From Chitinophaga solisilvae (GTDB taxonomy: Bacteria; Bacteroidota; Bacteroidia; Chitinophagales; Chitinophagaceae), in assembly GCF_009928525.1 (NCBI RefSeq), contig NZ_JAABOK010000003.1, positions 496,001 through 560,000 of the forward strand: DNA of 64,000 bases, in the 5' to 3' direction. The stretch's first letter is position 1. Each line of letters begins with the position of its first letter. The position numbers were made by a program, and so were the translations under genes. Below the pieces are notes generated by a model that worked only from the letters and a program-made list of their open reading frames with translations, was not told where the DNA came from and did no database searches. Below are positions 35,796-44,169 of the stretch, piece by piece.

Positions 35796-35951
35796 GTTTT
35801 AGAATAAACGGGTCATTTGTTTTCCGGCACGGCGGTTAGATTTGTTGAGGTCTTTCTTGTTGTAACTGGTGGCCGGACAGCCGGTTTTCTGGGAAGCGCA
35901 CCCCGGCAACAGGATACAGCCCAGGAGGAGCAGGCAAATAAACGTTTTCAT
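35796..35951 (-). CDS. Micro-lipoprotein (about 51 residues), twin of the previous gene
   Basis: An ORF of about 51 residues. Signal peptide MKTFICLLLLGCILLPGC has a lipobox (LPGC, Cys 18). The mature part starts CASQKTGCPATSYNKKD and is rich in Lys, Arg and Asn. The QKxGCP motif is shared with the gene 11 bases downstream at 35644. The two lie in tandem on the same strand, so they are probably a duplicated pair in one transcript. No other domain is visible. Function unknown. Confidence 0.75.
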
Positions 35952-35996
35952 AGAAGGGATATTTGCCTGCAATATAATCTTTTTTCTTAACGCGAA

Positions 35997-36530
35997 TTAC
36001 TTCGTTTCTCCCCCATCTTCACCGTACCAGGAAGCATACATGTTGTAGTTTTTGGAGATGCGGTTGATTTCTCCCTTAATCAGCGCTACATCAATATCTT
36101 TCACTTTTTTAGCGGGAACGCCTGCATAAATACTGCCGGGTTCAACATGGGTTTCGCTCAGTACCACTGCGCCTGCAGCAATAATGCTGTTGCTGCTCAC
36201 ATGTGCATTGTCCATAACAATAGCGCCCATACCTATCAGTACATCGTCGTCAATAGTGCAGCCGTGCAGTATAGCGTTGTGGCCGATAGATACGTTATTG
36301 CCCACAATAGTTTTGGATTTTTGGTAGGTACAGTGGATAACGGCGCCATCCTGCACATTAACATTGTCGCCCAGACGGATGCTGTTTACATCGCCACGCA
36401 CCACAGCATTGAACCAAACGGTGCATCCTTTGCCCATCACCACATCGCCTACAATAGTAGCGTTGGGTGCAATAAAACAGTCATCGGCGATTTGTGGAGT
36501 AATTCCTCTTAAAGGTATGATATGCGGCAT
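35997..36530 (-). CDS. Gamma-type carbonic anhydrase-like protein (hexapeptide repeat)
   Basis: A protein of 177 residues made of left-handed beta-helix hexapeptide repeats (ATIVGDVVMGKGCTVWFNAVV, RGDVNSIRLGDNVNVQDGAV) with the metal-ligand histidines in VIHCTYQ and SIGHNAILHGC. It fits the YrdA/CaiE-like gamma carbonic anhydrase family. Whether it hydrates CO2 is not proven for most members. A -7-like TATATTTG lies 29-36 bases before the start (36559-36566, minus strand). Confidence 0.92.
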   Translation of the reverse strand: MPHIIPLRGITPQIADDCFIAPNATIVGDVVMGKGCTVWFNAVVRGDVNSIRLGDNVNVQDGAVIHCTYQKSKTIVGNNVSIGHNAILHGCTIDDDVLIGMGAIVMDNAHVSSNSIIAAGAVVLSETHVEPGSIYAGVPAKKVKDIDVALIKGEINRISKNYNMYASWYGEDGGETK

Positions 36531-36623
36531 AACAGTTTGTTTTAGATACTAGTGTTTACAAATATAACAATTACTAATTAGCAGTTGTTTTCTAACTTCG
36601 CAAAGAACAGAGCAGCAAGTGAT

Positions 36624-37805
36624 ATGAATAACAGGCAACTTTTTCTGCAGCACGTAGCGCAGACTTCCGATGCACCGCTCGCATTGGAGATAGTGAAAGC
36701 GGAAGGCATGTATATGTGGGATGCAGGCGGTAAACAATACCTGGACCTGATTGCAGGTATCAGCGTATGTAATGTAGGGCATTGTCATCCTGCAGTGGTA
36801 AAGGCCATTCAGGAGCAGGCGCAGCAATACATGCACCTGCTGGTATATGGGGAATTTGTGCAGTCTCCGCAGGTAGCTTTTGCTACTGCCTTGTCCGGGC
36901 ATCTTCCGGAAAATCTGAGTACGGTATATTTCACCAATTCCGGCGCGGAAGCTGTAGAAGGCGCCATGAAACTGGCCAAAAGATATACGGGAAGAACTGA
37001 AATAGCCGCCTTTAACCGCGCCTATCATGGTTCTACTCAGGGGGCACTCAGCATCCTCGGCGACGAGTACTGGCGCAATGCCTACCGGCCACTGTTGCCG
37101 GGCATTCACCACCTGGAATATAACGACTTCCGTTCCCTGGATGCCATTACTGATAAAACCGCAGCCGTTATTGCTGAAAGCATTCAGGGAGAAGGCGGTG
37201 TTATTGTACCCCAACCGGAATGGATACACGCCCTGCGGGAAAAATGTACTGCCACCGGCACCCTGCTGATACTTGATGAAATCCAGTGCGGACTTGGCAG
37301 AAACGGCACGCTGTGGGCATTTGAGCAGCTGGGCATTATACCCGATATTTTATTGCTGGGTAAGGCGCTGGGCGGTGGCATGCCGTTAGGTGCATTTATC
37401 TCTTCCCATGATATTATGTGGTCGCTGACCAACAATCCCGTTCTGGGACATATCACTACCTTCGGCGGCCATCCGGTGAACTGCGCAGCCGGCCTGGCAG
37501 GCTTCAATGCCTTGCTGGAAGCAGACATCATTAAAGACGTAAAATCAAAAGAACAGCTGTTCCTGCAGCATCTCAAACATCCCGCCATCAAGGCGGTGCG
37601 CTCTAAAGGCCTGATGATGGCCGTAGAACTGGAGAATTTTGCTGTCAACAAAAAAACAATAGACTACTGCATTGAACACGGCATATTAACAGACTGGTTC
37701 CTGTTTGCTCCGGAATGTATGCGTATTGCGCCGCCATTGATAATTACAGCGGAAGAAATTATCAAAGCGTGTAAGGTGATTTGTGACGGACTTGATAAAG
37801 GGTAG
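36624..37805 (+). CDS. Class III (acetylornithine-like) PLP-dependent aminotransferase
   Basis: A protein of 393 residues from the ATG at 36624 (MNNRQLFLQHVAQTSDAP). The upstream in-frame ATG at 36585 adds residues without family support. Motifs are TNSGAEAVEGAMKLAKRYTG (PLP phosphate), FNRAYHGSTQGALS, LLILDEIQCGLGRNGTLWAFE (PLP Asp) and LLGKALGGGMPLGAF with the Schiff-base Lys. It moves an amino group from an ornithine- or omega-amine-like donor. The exact substrate is open, and no arginine gene lies near. The stop is four bases from element E6. Confidence 0.93.
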   Translation: MNNRQLFLQHVAQTSDAPLALEIVKAEGMYMWDAGGKQYLDLIAGISVCNVGHCHPAVVKAIQEQAQQYMHLLVYGEFVQSPQVAFATALSGHLPENLSTVYFTNSGAEAVEGAMKLAKRYTGRTEIAAFNRAYHGSTQGALSILGDEYWRNAYRPLLPGIHHLEYNDFRSLDAITDKTAAVIAESIQGEGGVIVPQPEWIHALREKCTATGTLLILDEIQCGLGRNGTLWAFEQLGIIPDILLLGKALGGGMPLGAFISSHDIMWSLTNNPVLGHITTFGGHPVNCAAGLAGFNALLEADIIKDVKSKEQLFLQHLKHPAIKAVRSKGLMMAVELENFAVNKKTIDYCIEHGILTDWFLFAPECMRIAPPLIITAEEIIKACKVICDGLDKG

Positions 37806-37809
37806 AAAT

Positions 37810-37930
37810 AATTACGAATTGCGAATTGCGAATTACGAATGAGGAGCGAAGATATAGGCGGATAAAGAATTTACTTCTTCGCTTATGTCTTCGCTCCTCA
37901 TTCGTAATTCGCAATTCGTAATTCGTAATT
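37810..37930. repeat. Fold-back element E6 (class A), loop inverted relative to E4
   Basis: Four heptamers on each side, then AATG-AGGA-GCGAAGA. The inner arms 37831-37859 and 37881-37909 pair over 29 bp with two mismatches. The 21-base loop 37860-37880 reads GGATAAAGAATTTACTTCTT plus C. It is the reverse complement of the E4 loop apart from one base, and similar to E3. The left end is four bases after the aminotransferase stop, and the right end six bases from the stop of the facing DUF5686 gene. Confidence 0.97.
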
Positions 37931-37936
37931 CGCAGC

Positions 37937-40456
37937 CTAAAATTGTAGTTTAAAGCTGCCAAAAACACCAAAACGTTTACTAAACGGATCTTCCGGCAGT
38001 ACGTCCGGTGCTACGCGCCAGATGAAGTCTACACGCAGGAATTTGAAGATGTTTTCTATACCGGTACCTACTTCCAGGTACGGGTTGCCTTCCAGGGTTC
38101 TGAAAGTATATCCTTTATTGAGATTAAGTGTCTGATTGGCGGGTGAAAGGGAGCCGACCACGCCTTTGGCTGTCCAGAACTGGCGCCATTTCAGCTTTTT
38201 GATCAGCGGAATGTAGCCGAAGATACCGTTGCCGATGGTGTGTTCTACGTTGAATCCTGCGTATTGGTCGCTGAGGAATTCGAAACGGTTCATCATATTG
38301 AACGCGTATTTGTTGTAGTAGTAGATTTCGTTGCCGGGGTGCACTTCCAGGGAAGTGTAGGGAACGGTGCCGAAAATCTTGCCGCCAAATACGTTGTAGT
38401 AGAGGGAGCCGAAGGGCGGAATTTTGACGTAGTCGGATACGCTGAGGGAAGCCCGCTGATAAGTCTGGCCACTGTTGCCGATACCGGGAATACCTGCTGC
38501 CAGCTTGAGTTCTGCAATAGGGAACTTGCTGCCCAGGCTGATGCGGTAATAGTTACCTTCCAGGAACTGTTCCTGGAAAGCCCAGCGCAGCTTCAGTTCT
38601 ACTTCGGTAGTAGTAAGCGGATCGCGGCCGTTGGATTCCTTCGGGAACATATCTGCCTGCGGCAATGGTTCGTAGGGCCTCGCCTTCTTATGTATCAGTG
38701 ACACCTGGTGAGAGAAGCCGCTGTAATATTCTTTATAAAATTCCACGCGTTGTTCCTCTATCATGAGGAACTTCTGCGGAATACCGTTTTTACGGATCGC
38801 GAGTGTGAAGATGTTGTCTGTACCTACTTCATCGTAGTAGTGGGAGCCGTTATCCAGGTCTTTCGTATAGGCGCCGTAGACATACATGCGCGGATGTCTT
38901 TTCAGGAGCCACAGGGCCGACATTTTGCCTTTATATACCTGGTCTTTGAACCCGTAGGCAAGGTAGCCGTAGAGGTACAGGTCTTTATTGAATTTGGGTG
39001 TTGTTCCGAGATCGAGGCGCAGCCTGAATCCTTCCAGCCGGTTTTGGGAAAACAGGTAATAGTAAGGCCCCCACTCTATGGGTCCGAAAGGTTTGTAACC
39101 GGTGGCGAGGAAGCGGATGGTATTGGAATATTTCTGGAACAGGGGCATCCTTTGCAGGGTGTCCACCATTTTGTAGATGCCCAGCTCATTTTTGCTGAGG
39201 GTATCCGGGCGGTTGTCCTGCCAGAAGGACTCCTTGCGTATCCGGGCGCTATCCATCACCACTACTGCTTCAGGATATTTTTTATTGCTGAAGATGTTGG
39301 TAACAGCGGTATCGTTGGTGAGAACGTTATCGTAAGCAGTGGTCTTACGGCCTATGAATTCGAATGTTTTGCCGGGACGCGGACTGGGCGCCCAGAAGTC
39401 GGCAATAAACTTATCCTTGTAAAGGAACCAGCTGCTGTCCGGCAGCTGATGAAATTCCTGTACCATGCTTACCCGGTGTACGAAGTTCAGGTTAGCATCT
39501 CTGGGAACTGATAACGTAGTTTTCTGTACGGCGTAGGTGGTGTCATGCACCCATATGTCGCCGATAAAGGTATTTTCTCCTCTCCGTTTAGGCGTAAAGT
39601 TTAGCTTTATAAACCGTTGCCCGCTGACGTACTGGGTATCTGCAATTTTATAATCGTAATAGAAGGCGCCGTTGTTGTGTATCGGGCTTACAAACTGTTT
39701 ATCGAAAACAGGGATGAAGTTATTGTACACATTTATGTTCTGATACATGCCTCCCAGGAATTTGGTCACGCTTTCGTTATCAATACCGGAGGTGCGGGCG
39801 GCTTTGATGATTTCCTTTGTTTTGCGCGGACTTGACTGGAAGTAGTAATCGGATAAAGATTCTGTCAGGAAGATGGGCAGAAAGGGTTTATCTTCCGAAG
39901 TGCTGTCTATATTATTCAGTATGAAGGCAAAGGGCTTGGTAAATCTGTTCCTGGATAATTTTTCCCGGTTCAGGTTTTTCATATCCAGCTCCAGTTTGTT
40001 GTATACCTCATACTTGTAATTGTCGAGGCGGTTGTAGTTATTTTCGGGTTTACGTTTAACGATCTGTTTCAGGAGAATGAGCGCCCAGTTAACATTGGCC
40101 TTGATTTCGTATGTTTTCAGGGAAACGTCTGAGCGGGTTACTTCAAAGTTGATTACCTGTTCTTTCAGGGTCCTGTCAACCGGCATTTTGAGAATGGTAT
40201 ATCCCATTACCCTTACCAGTAATGAATCTGCAGGGATGACATTTAATTCGAATAAAAATTTTCCTTCAGCGTTGCTGACCATGCCCGTCTGGGTACGGTC
40301 AAACTGAAGTGTGGCGAAAGGTATGATTTCCTGTGAGTGCGCATCCCGGACTATTCCGCTTATCTTGAACTGCTGCGCTTTCAATGTTGTGCAACTAACG
40401 CTTACGCCTATAATGATTGCTAATATTCTTTTCCAGCCAAACATATCTGACAACAA
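37937..40456 (-). CDS. DUF5686 outer-membrane protein with CarboxypepD_reg-like domain
   Basis: A protein of 839 residues (835 if the ATG at 40444 is used). The signal peptide is cut near TLKAQ, then a CarboxypepD_reg-like domain (about 28-110, GIVRDAHSQEIIPFATLQF), a central part with NYNRLDNYKYEVYNKLELD typical of DUF5686, and a C-terminal beta-barrel ending in an aromatic residue (GSFKLQF). It is predicted in the outer membrane. Function unknown. It is divergent from the CreD operon and its stop is capped by element E6. Confidence 0.9.
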   Translation of the reverse strand: MLSDMFGWKRILAIIIGVSVSCTTLKAQQFKISGIVRDAHSQEIIPFATLQFDRTQTGMVSNAEGKFLFELNVIPADSLLVRVMGYTILKMPVDRTLKEQVINFEVTRSDVSLKTYEIKANVNWALILLKQIVKRKPENNYNRLDNYKYEVYNKLELDMKNLNREKLSRNRFTKPFAFILNNIDSTSEDKPFLPIFLTESLSDYYFQSSPRKTKEIIKAARTSGIDNESVTKFLGGMYQNINVYNNFIPVFDKQFVSPIHNNGAFYYDYKIADTQYVSGQRFIKLNFTPKRRGENTFIGDIWVHDTTYAVQKTTLSVPRDANLNFVHRVSMVQEFHQLPDSSWFLYKDKFIADFWAPSPRPGKTFEFIGRKTTAYDNVLTNDTAVTNIFSNKKYPEAVVVMDSARIRKESFWQDNRPDTLSKNELGIYKMVDTLQRMPLFQKYSNTIRFLATGYKPFGPIEWGPYYYLFSQNRLEGFRLRLDLGTTPKFNKDLYLYGYLAYGFKDQVYKGKMSALWLLKRHPRMYVYGAYTKDLDNGSHYYDEVGTDNIFTLAIRKNGIPQKFLMIEEQRVEFYKEYYSGFSHQVSLIHKKARPYEPLPQADMFPKESNGRDPLTTTEVELKLRWAFQEQFLEGNYYRISLGSKFPIAELKLAAGIPGIGNSGQTYQRASLSVSDYVKIPPFGSLYYNVFGGKIFGTVPYTSLEVHPGNEIYYYNKYAFNMMNRFEFLSDQYAGFNVEHTIGNGIFGYIPLIKKLKWRQFWTAKGVVGSLSPANQTLNLNKGYTFRTLEGNPYLEVGTGIENIFKFLRVDFIWRVAPDVLPEDPFSKRFGVFGSFKLQF

Positions 40457-40528
40457 TATTAGATTATTTACGCCTAATCTGTATATCCGGTTTCCTGTAG
40501 GTAACGCAGTTATAACAAAAAATTATAT

Positions 40529-40558
40529 TTTGAAATGAAATTAATTTTAGTAGCTTTG
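40529..40558 (+). promoter_or_regulatory. Predicted promoter of the winged-helix/CreD operon, overlapped by operator 1
   Basis: TTTG (40529-40532), an 18-base spacer and TAGCTTTG (40551-40558, an exact TAnnTTTG). The -7 box shares its CTTTG with the left arm of operator 1, so a bound regulator would block it directly. The first gene starts 22 bases downstream. Confidence 0.6.
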
Positions 40559-40572
40559 TATTGCAAAGTGCT
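40552..40572. promoter_or_regulatory. Operator 1 (CTTTG-TATTG-CAAAG)
   Basis: Inverted repeat CTTTG (40554-40558) / CAAAG (40564-40568) with a five-base spacer. Its reverse complement ACTTTGCAATACAAAG matches operator 2 at 15 of 16 positions. It covers the -7 box. It is likely bound by the winged-helix protein of the same operon (autoregulation), which is inference. Confidence 0.7.
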
Positions 40573-40580
40573 TTTTTAGT

Positions 40581-41222
40581 ATGACAGACCAACAACATCT
40601 GCAGACATTAACTGACATCAAGCGAATGATGGAACGCAGCAGCCGGTTCATTTCCCTCAGCGGACTGAGTGGGGTATCGGCGGGCATCAGCGCGCTGGCC
40701 GGCGCGTGGCTGGCGCACAGCTGGATTGTGGGCTATTACAACAGCTGGAATGCATCAGGGGTGTTTGATGAGGGCGCTTTTGTACAGTTAAAATTCAGGC
40801 TGATAATACTGGCGTTTTGTGTGATGGCGGCGGCGCTGGCCGGCGGCTTGTTTTTTACCTGGCGCAGGGCGCGGCGCAATCATCTGCCCATCTGGGATGT
40901 AACCAGCCGTAATGTACTGGTGAATGTATGTATCCCGCTGGCTGCAGGAGGCGCTTTCATTGCCGGGTTGCTGTATAATCATCTGGAAACGCTGGTGGCT
41001 CCTACCTGTCTGGTGTTTTATGGCCTGGCGCTGATCAATGGCAGCAAGTATACATTGCCTGACGTACGTTACCTGGGAATCTGTGAAACAGTGTTGGGGA
41101 TAGTTAATCTTTTCTTTTTGCGTAAAGGCATTTATTTTTGGGCTGTGGGGTTTGGTGTGCTGCATATCATTTACGGCGTATTAATGTGGTGGAAATATGA
41201 AAGAAAAGGAAGTTTTCAATAG
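40581..41222 (+). CDS. Membrane protein of the winged-helix/CreD operon
   Basis: A protein of 213 residues. A polar N-terminal 20-30 residues (DQQHLQTLTDIKRMMERSS) is followed by about six membrane segments and a basic C-terminus. No catalytic motif. Its place as first gene, five bases before the winged-helix regulator, suggests a sensor or membrane partner of the regulator, as inferred from the shared operators. I do not recognise a named family. Confidence 0.88.
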   Translation: MTDQQHLQTLTDIKRMMERSSRFISLSGLSGVSAGISALAGAWLAHSWIVGYYNSWNASGVFDEGAFVQLKFRLIILAFCVMAAALAGGLFFTWRRARRNHLPIWDVTSRNVLVNVCIPLAAGGAFIAGLLYNHLETLVAPTCLVFYGLALINGSKYTLPDVRYLGICETVLGIVNLFFLRKGIYFWAVGFGVLHIIYGVLMWWKYERKGSFQ

Positions 41223-41227
41223 ATAAC

Positions 41228-41524
41228 ATGAATCCAATCGGGAACTTAAACAAGATTTTTGAAAGTCGTATACGCCTGGGCGTTATGAGTATACTGATGG
41301 TGAACAGCGAGGTCAACTTCAACGACCTGAAGCAAATGCTGGAAGTGACAGACGGTAACCTGGCTTCTCACCTCAATACCCTCGAAGAAAACGGCTATAT
41401 CAAGGTTTACAAGGGTTTTATCGGTCGTAAAACCAATACTACCTATGCTATTACCACTTCCGGCGAGAAAGCTTTCAAAGGGCATCTCACGGCACTGGAG
41501 CATATGATCAGATTCACAAAATAA
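41228..41524 (+). CDS. Winged-helix transcriptional regulator (ArsR/MarR-like, HTH_34 type)
   Basis: A protein of 98 residues made of one winged-helix domain: FESRIRLGVMSILMVNSEVNF, FNDLKQMLEVTDGNLASHL (recognition helix) and NTLEENGYIKVYKGFIGRKT (wing). No sensor domain is attached, so it may respond to the membrane protein encoded just upstream. Two near-identical inverted repeats flank it (operator 1 at 40552 and operator 2 at 41540), one before the operon and one before creD. This fits an autoregulated repressor. Confidence 0.92.
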   Translation: MNPIGNLNKIFESRIRLGVMSILMVNSEVNFNDLKQMLEVTDGNLASHLNTLEENGYIKVYKGFIGRKTNTTYAITTSGEKAFKGHLTALEHMIRFTK

Positions 41525-41539
41525 TTTTTTTTGTCTTTA

Positions 41540-41558
41540 TACTTTGAAATACAAAGTA
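41540..41558. promoter_or_regulatory. Operator 2 before creD (TACTTTG-AAATA-CAAAGTA)
   Basis: Perfect inverted repeat with seven-base arms (41540-41546 and 41552-41558) and a five-base spacer, 17 bases before the creD ATG and 15 bases after the regulator stop. It is nearly the same as operator 1 in the other orientation. It suggests separate control of creD by the same regulator. Confidence 0.75.
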
Positions 41559-41575
41559 CTTTTAAAAATAACAAA

Positions 41576-42898
41576 ATGGAAACATCCACTCCCAACCACC
41601 CTTCTTTTCTGGAGCGCTATGGCTACGCAATCAAAGCCATCATCATTATCATCATGACACTGGTATTACTGATTCCTACGACGATGATCCAGGAGATGAT
41701 ATACGAACGAAAAGGCCGTCAGCAGGAAGTGACGGAAGAAGTCAGCAACCGCTGGAGCCGTGAACAGGTGTTGACCGGGCCTGTACTGGCCATCCCCTAC
41801 CGGTCCGAGTACAGCGCTTCCACCTCCTACCTCTACCTGCTTCCGGAGCAGCTGAAAGTAAACGGCGAACTGTTACCTGAACAATTGAAGCGGAGCATCT
41901 TCAGCGTAGCCGTATACGATGCCAAACTGCAGCTGAGCGGCTCCTTCTCTATGGCCGCCCTTACCAAATCAGGCGTACCGCCATCCGACCTGAAGTGGGA
42001 CCAGGCGGCCATTCTTATCGGTATATCCGACCTGCGCGGTATCGACAACCAGGTACAGATGCAATGGAACGGCAAATCATATCCGTTCAGCCCCGGTGTT
42101 GTCAGCGAAGACCTGTTTAAAAGCGGTATACAATCGCCGGTATCCATTAACCCGGCAGACACTAACGCGCTGGCAGGTACCTTCTCCGTACAGCTGGGAC
42201 TGAAAGGATCAGGAAGAATCAGCTTCTCCCCGGTAGGAAAAACCACTATGGTGAATCTCAGCTCCAGCTGGACAGATCCCAGCTTCGATGAGGCATTTCC
42301 CCCCAAAAAACGCCGCGTAGATGCCAAAGGATTCAGCGCCTTCTGGGAAATTCAGGACCTGAACCGCAATTACCCGCAATGCTGGTCAGGTAACAAATAC
42401 AATATTCACAGTGCAGACTTCGGCATTAAACTTTTCATGCCTGCCGGAGGATACCAGCAATCTACCCGTGCCATCAAATATGCTATCCTCGTTATCGGAT
42501 TAACTTTTATCATCTTTTACTTTATAGAACTGTCACAACGCCGGTCTATTCATCCATTGCAGTATGCCCTCATCGGGTTGGCGCTCTGTATTTTTTATTC
42601 ACTGCTGTTATCCATTTCAGAACAGCTTAACTTTATGACGGCCTACATTATCTCCAGTGTACTGACCATCGGGCTGATTTCGCTGTACGCCGCCAGCGCC
42701 TATAAGAGCAGCCGTATAGCTGCAGGAATAGGTGGTACCTTGGCACTGCTGTACGGATTTATTTATGTAATCATCAGCGCCGAAGATCAGTCACTCCTGA
42801 TGGGTAGTCTGGGCCTCTTCCTGATACTGGCGGCTATCATGTACTTCAGCCGCAATATCAAATGGGATAGATTATCTAACGCGAAAACAGAAAACTAA
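41576..42898 (+). CDS. creD: CreD-family inner-membrane protein
   Basis: A protein of 440 residues from the ATG at 41576. The frame is open to 41531, which runs into operator 2. One N-terminal membrane segment (about 18-38) precedes a periplasmic domain (about 45-305) with QEMIYERKGRQQEVTEEVS and SRWSREQ-like residues, and about six C-terminal membrane segments follow. CreD proteins help envelope integrity under stress. In Bacteroidota they are often next to a winged-helix gene. The stop is eight bases before the DGK start. Confidence 0.94.
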   Translation: METSTPNHPSFLERYGYAIKAIIIIIMTLVLLIPTTMIQEMIYERKGRQQEVTEEVSNRWSREQVLTGPVLAIPYRSEYSASTSYLYLLPEQLKVNGELLPEQLKRSIFSVAVYDAKLQLSGSFSMAALTKSGVPPSDLKWDQAAILIGISDLRGIDNQVQMQWNGKSYPFSPGVVSEDLFKSGIQSPVSINPADTNALAGTFSVQLGLKGSGRISFSPVGKTTMVNLSSSWTDPSFDEAFPPKKRRVDAKGFSAFWEIQDLNRNYPQCWSGNKYNIHSADFGIKLFMPAGGYQQSTRAIKYAILVIGLTFIIFYFIELSQRRSIHPLQYALIGLALCIFYSLLLSISEQLNFMTAYIISSVLTIGLISLYAASAYKSSRIAAGIGGTLALLYGFIYVIISAEDQSLLMGSLGLFLILAAIMYFSRNIKWDRLSNAKTEN

Positions 42899-42906
42899 TA
42901 TCCATC

Positions 42907-43269
42907 ATGGGAAACTCATATATCAGCAGACGGATAGCCAGCTTCGGATATGCTTTCAGCGGAATAGCCGCATTTCTCCGCAGCGAACCACATGCACGCA
43001 TACACGCACTGGCAACAGTGATAGTAGTGGCTGCCGGCTGCTGGTATAAATTATCTGCACCGGAATGGACAGGTATCATCATGGTGATTACCCTGGTGTG
43101 GATTACTGAAATGATGAACACCGTTGTTGAAAAAATAATGGACCACCTCTCACCTGATCATCACCCGAAAGTGAAGTGGATCAAAGACGTAGCCGCCGGT
43201 GCAGTGCTGATTGCCGCCATCGCAGCCGCCATCACAGGCGCCATCATATTTATTCCGCATATCCTGTAA
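42907..43269 (+). CDS. Diacylglycerol kinase family protein (DgkA/undecaprenol kinase-like)
   Basis: A protein of 120 residues with three membrane segments. The signature HARIHALATVIVV and the motif EMMNTVVEKIMD with the catalytic Glu residues fit the small DgkA-like kinases, which phosphorylate diacylglycerol or undecaprenol in the inner membrane. It may share the creD transcript, eight bases after it. A DUF1361 gene follows after 47 bases. Confidence 0.95.
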   Translation: MGNSYISRRIASFGYAFSGIAAFLRSEPHARIHALATVIVVAAGCWYKLSAPEWTGIIMVITLVWITEMMNTVVEKIMDHLSPDHHPKVKWIKDVAAGAVLIAAIAAAITGAIIFIPHIL

Positions 43270-43316
43270 TTAACTTTTATTCCTATGCCTTTACACACTT
43301 AAAAACAAGAAGCACC

Positions 43317-43994
43317 ATGCGCCTGAAGAGTATCATTCGTTTAATGCGGCAACGCATAAGCCGCCACCAGCAAGACTATACACTCTATGCCTCTGTATTG
43401 TTCAGCCTGTCCCTCCTGGCCGTTCGTATAGCCCATACCGGTAGTTACCTCCGTATATCCCTGGTATGGAATCTTTTCCTGGCTTACATCCCCTTCGCCA
43501 TCACCCGCAGAATGGAAAGGAATCCTGCCGAAATAAAAAACCGGTATACCTGGTACAGCTACTTCATCGTATGGCTGCTCTTCATCCCCAACTCACCCTA
43601 TATTCTCACTGATCTCTTTCACCTGTTCGACGGCGGCGTACCGCTCTGGTTCGATTTGTTTGTTATCTTCTCTTTCGCCTGGAACGGCATGATGCTGGGA
43701 TACATTTCTATCCGCAGCATGGAAAACCTCTGGCGCACCCGTCATACCCGCTGGCCCGCATGGCTCTTCACCTTCCCGGTAATGCTACTATGCGGTATGG
43801 GCGTATATATCGGAAGATACCTCCGCTATAACAGCTGGGACGTAGTAAAAGACCCGCTTACCCTCCTGGGAGATATGAGAGATATTCTGCTACACCCCAT
43901 AGAAAATAAAAGCGCCTGGGCCTTCACCATCTGCATGGGCATATTTTTGAGCCTGATGTACCCGTTGGTGAAGGTACAGGTTGGGAAAGATTAA
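43317..43994 (+). CDS. DUF1361 membrane protein
   Basis: A protein of 225 residues from the ATG at 43317. The frame runs upstream into dgkA, but that part is Arg/His-rich and not real. About six membrane segments, with SLVWNLFLAYIPFAITRR, LFIPNSPYILTDLFHLF and WNGMMLGYIS typical of DUF1361. Function unknown. Its stop is 12 bases before element E7. Confidence 0.92.
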   Translation: MRLKSIIRLMRQRISRHQQDYTLYASVLFSLSLLAVRIAHTGSYLRISLVWNLFLAYIPFAITRRMERNPAEIKNRYTWYSYFIVWLLFIPNSPYILTDLFHLFDGGVPLWFDLFVIFSFAWNGMMLGYISIRSMENLWRTRHTRWPAWLFTFPVMLLCGMGVYIGRYLRYNSWDVVKDPLTLLGDMRDILLHPIENKSAWAFTICMGIFLSLMYPLVKVQVGKD

Positions 43995-44006
43995 ATTTTA
44001 ATCTTT

Positions 44007-44169
44007 AATTACGAATTGCGAATTACGAATTGCGAATGTAACCCGAAGATAAAAGCGAAGAACCCGTTTGGTATTACTCCAAACGGGTCCTTCGCTTTTA
44101 TAAATAGTGATTGATCTTCGCTTTTATCTTCGGGTTACATTCGTAATTCGCAATTTGTAATTCGTAATT
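44007..44169. repeat. Fold-back element E7 (class A), nested inner stem shared with E10
   Basis: Four heptamers per side, then AATG-TAACC-CGAAGA. The inner stem 44050-44071 / 44079-44100 is 22 bp with one mismatch and holds CCCGTTTGG with the loop TATTACT, the same as in E10. The right arm has an extra AAAAGCGAAGAT unit that the left arm lacks. The right end overlaps the stop codon of the facing gene by two bases, and the left end is 12 bases after the DUF1361 stop. Confidence 0.97.

Noticed and set aside
37762..37971. Minus-strand ORF whose product reads as repeats such as ITNYELRITNEE and SSFVIRNSQFVI
   Set aside because: It is the translation of the heptamer repeats of element E6 (seven bases times three give a seven-residue repeat), not a protein.
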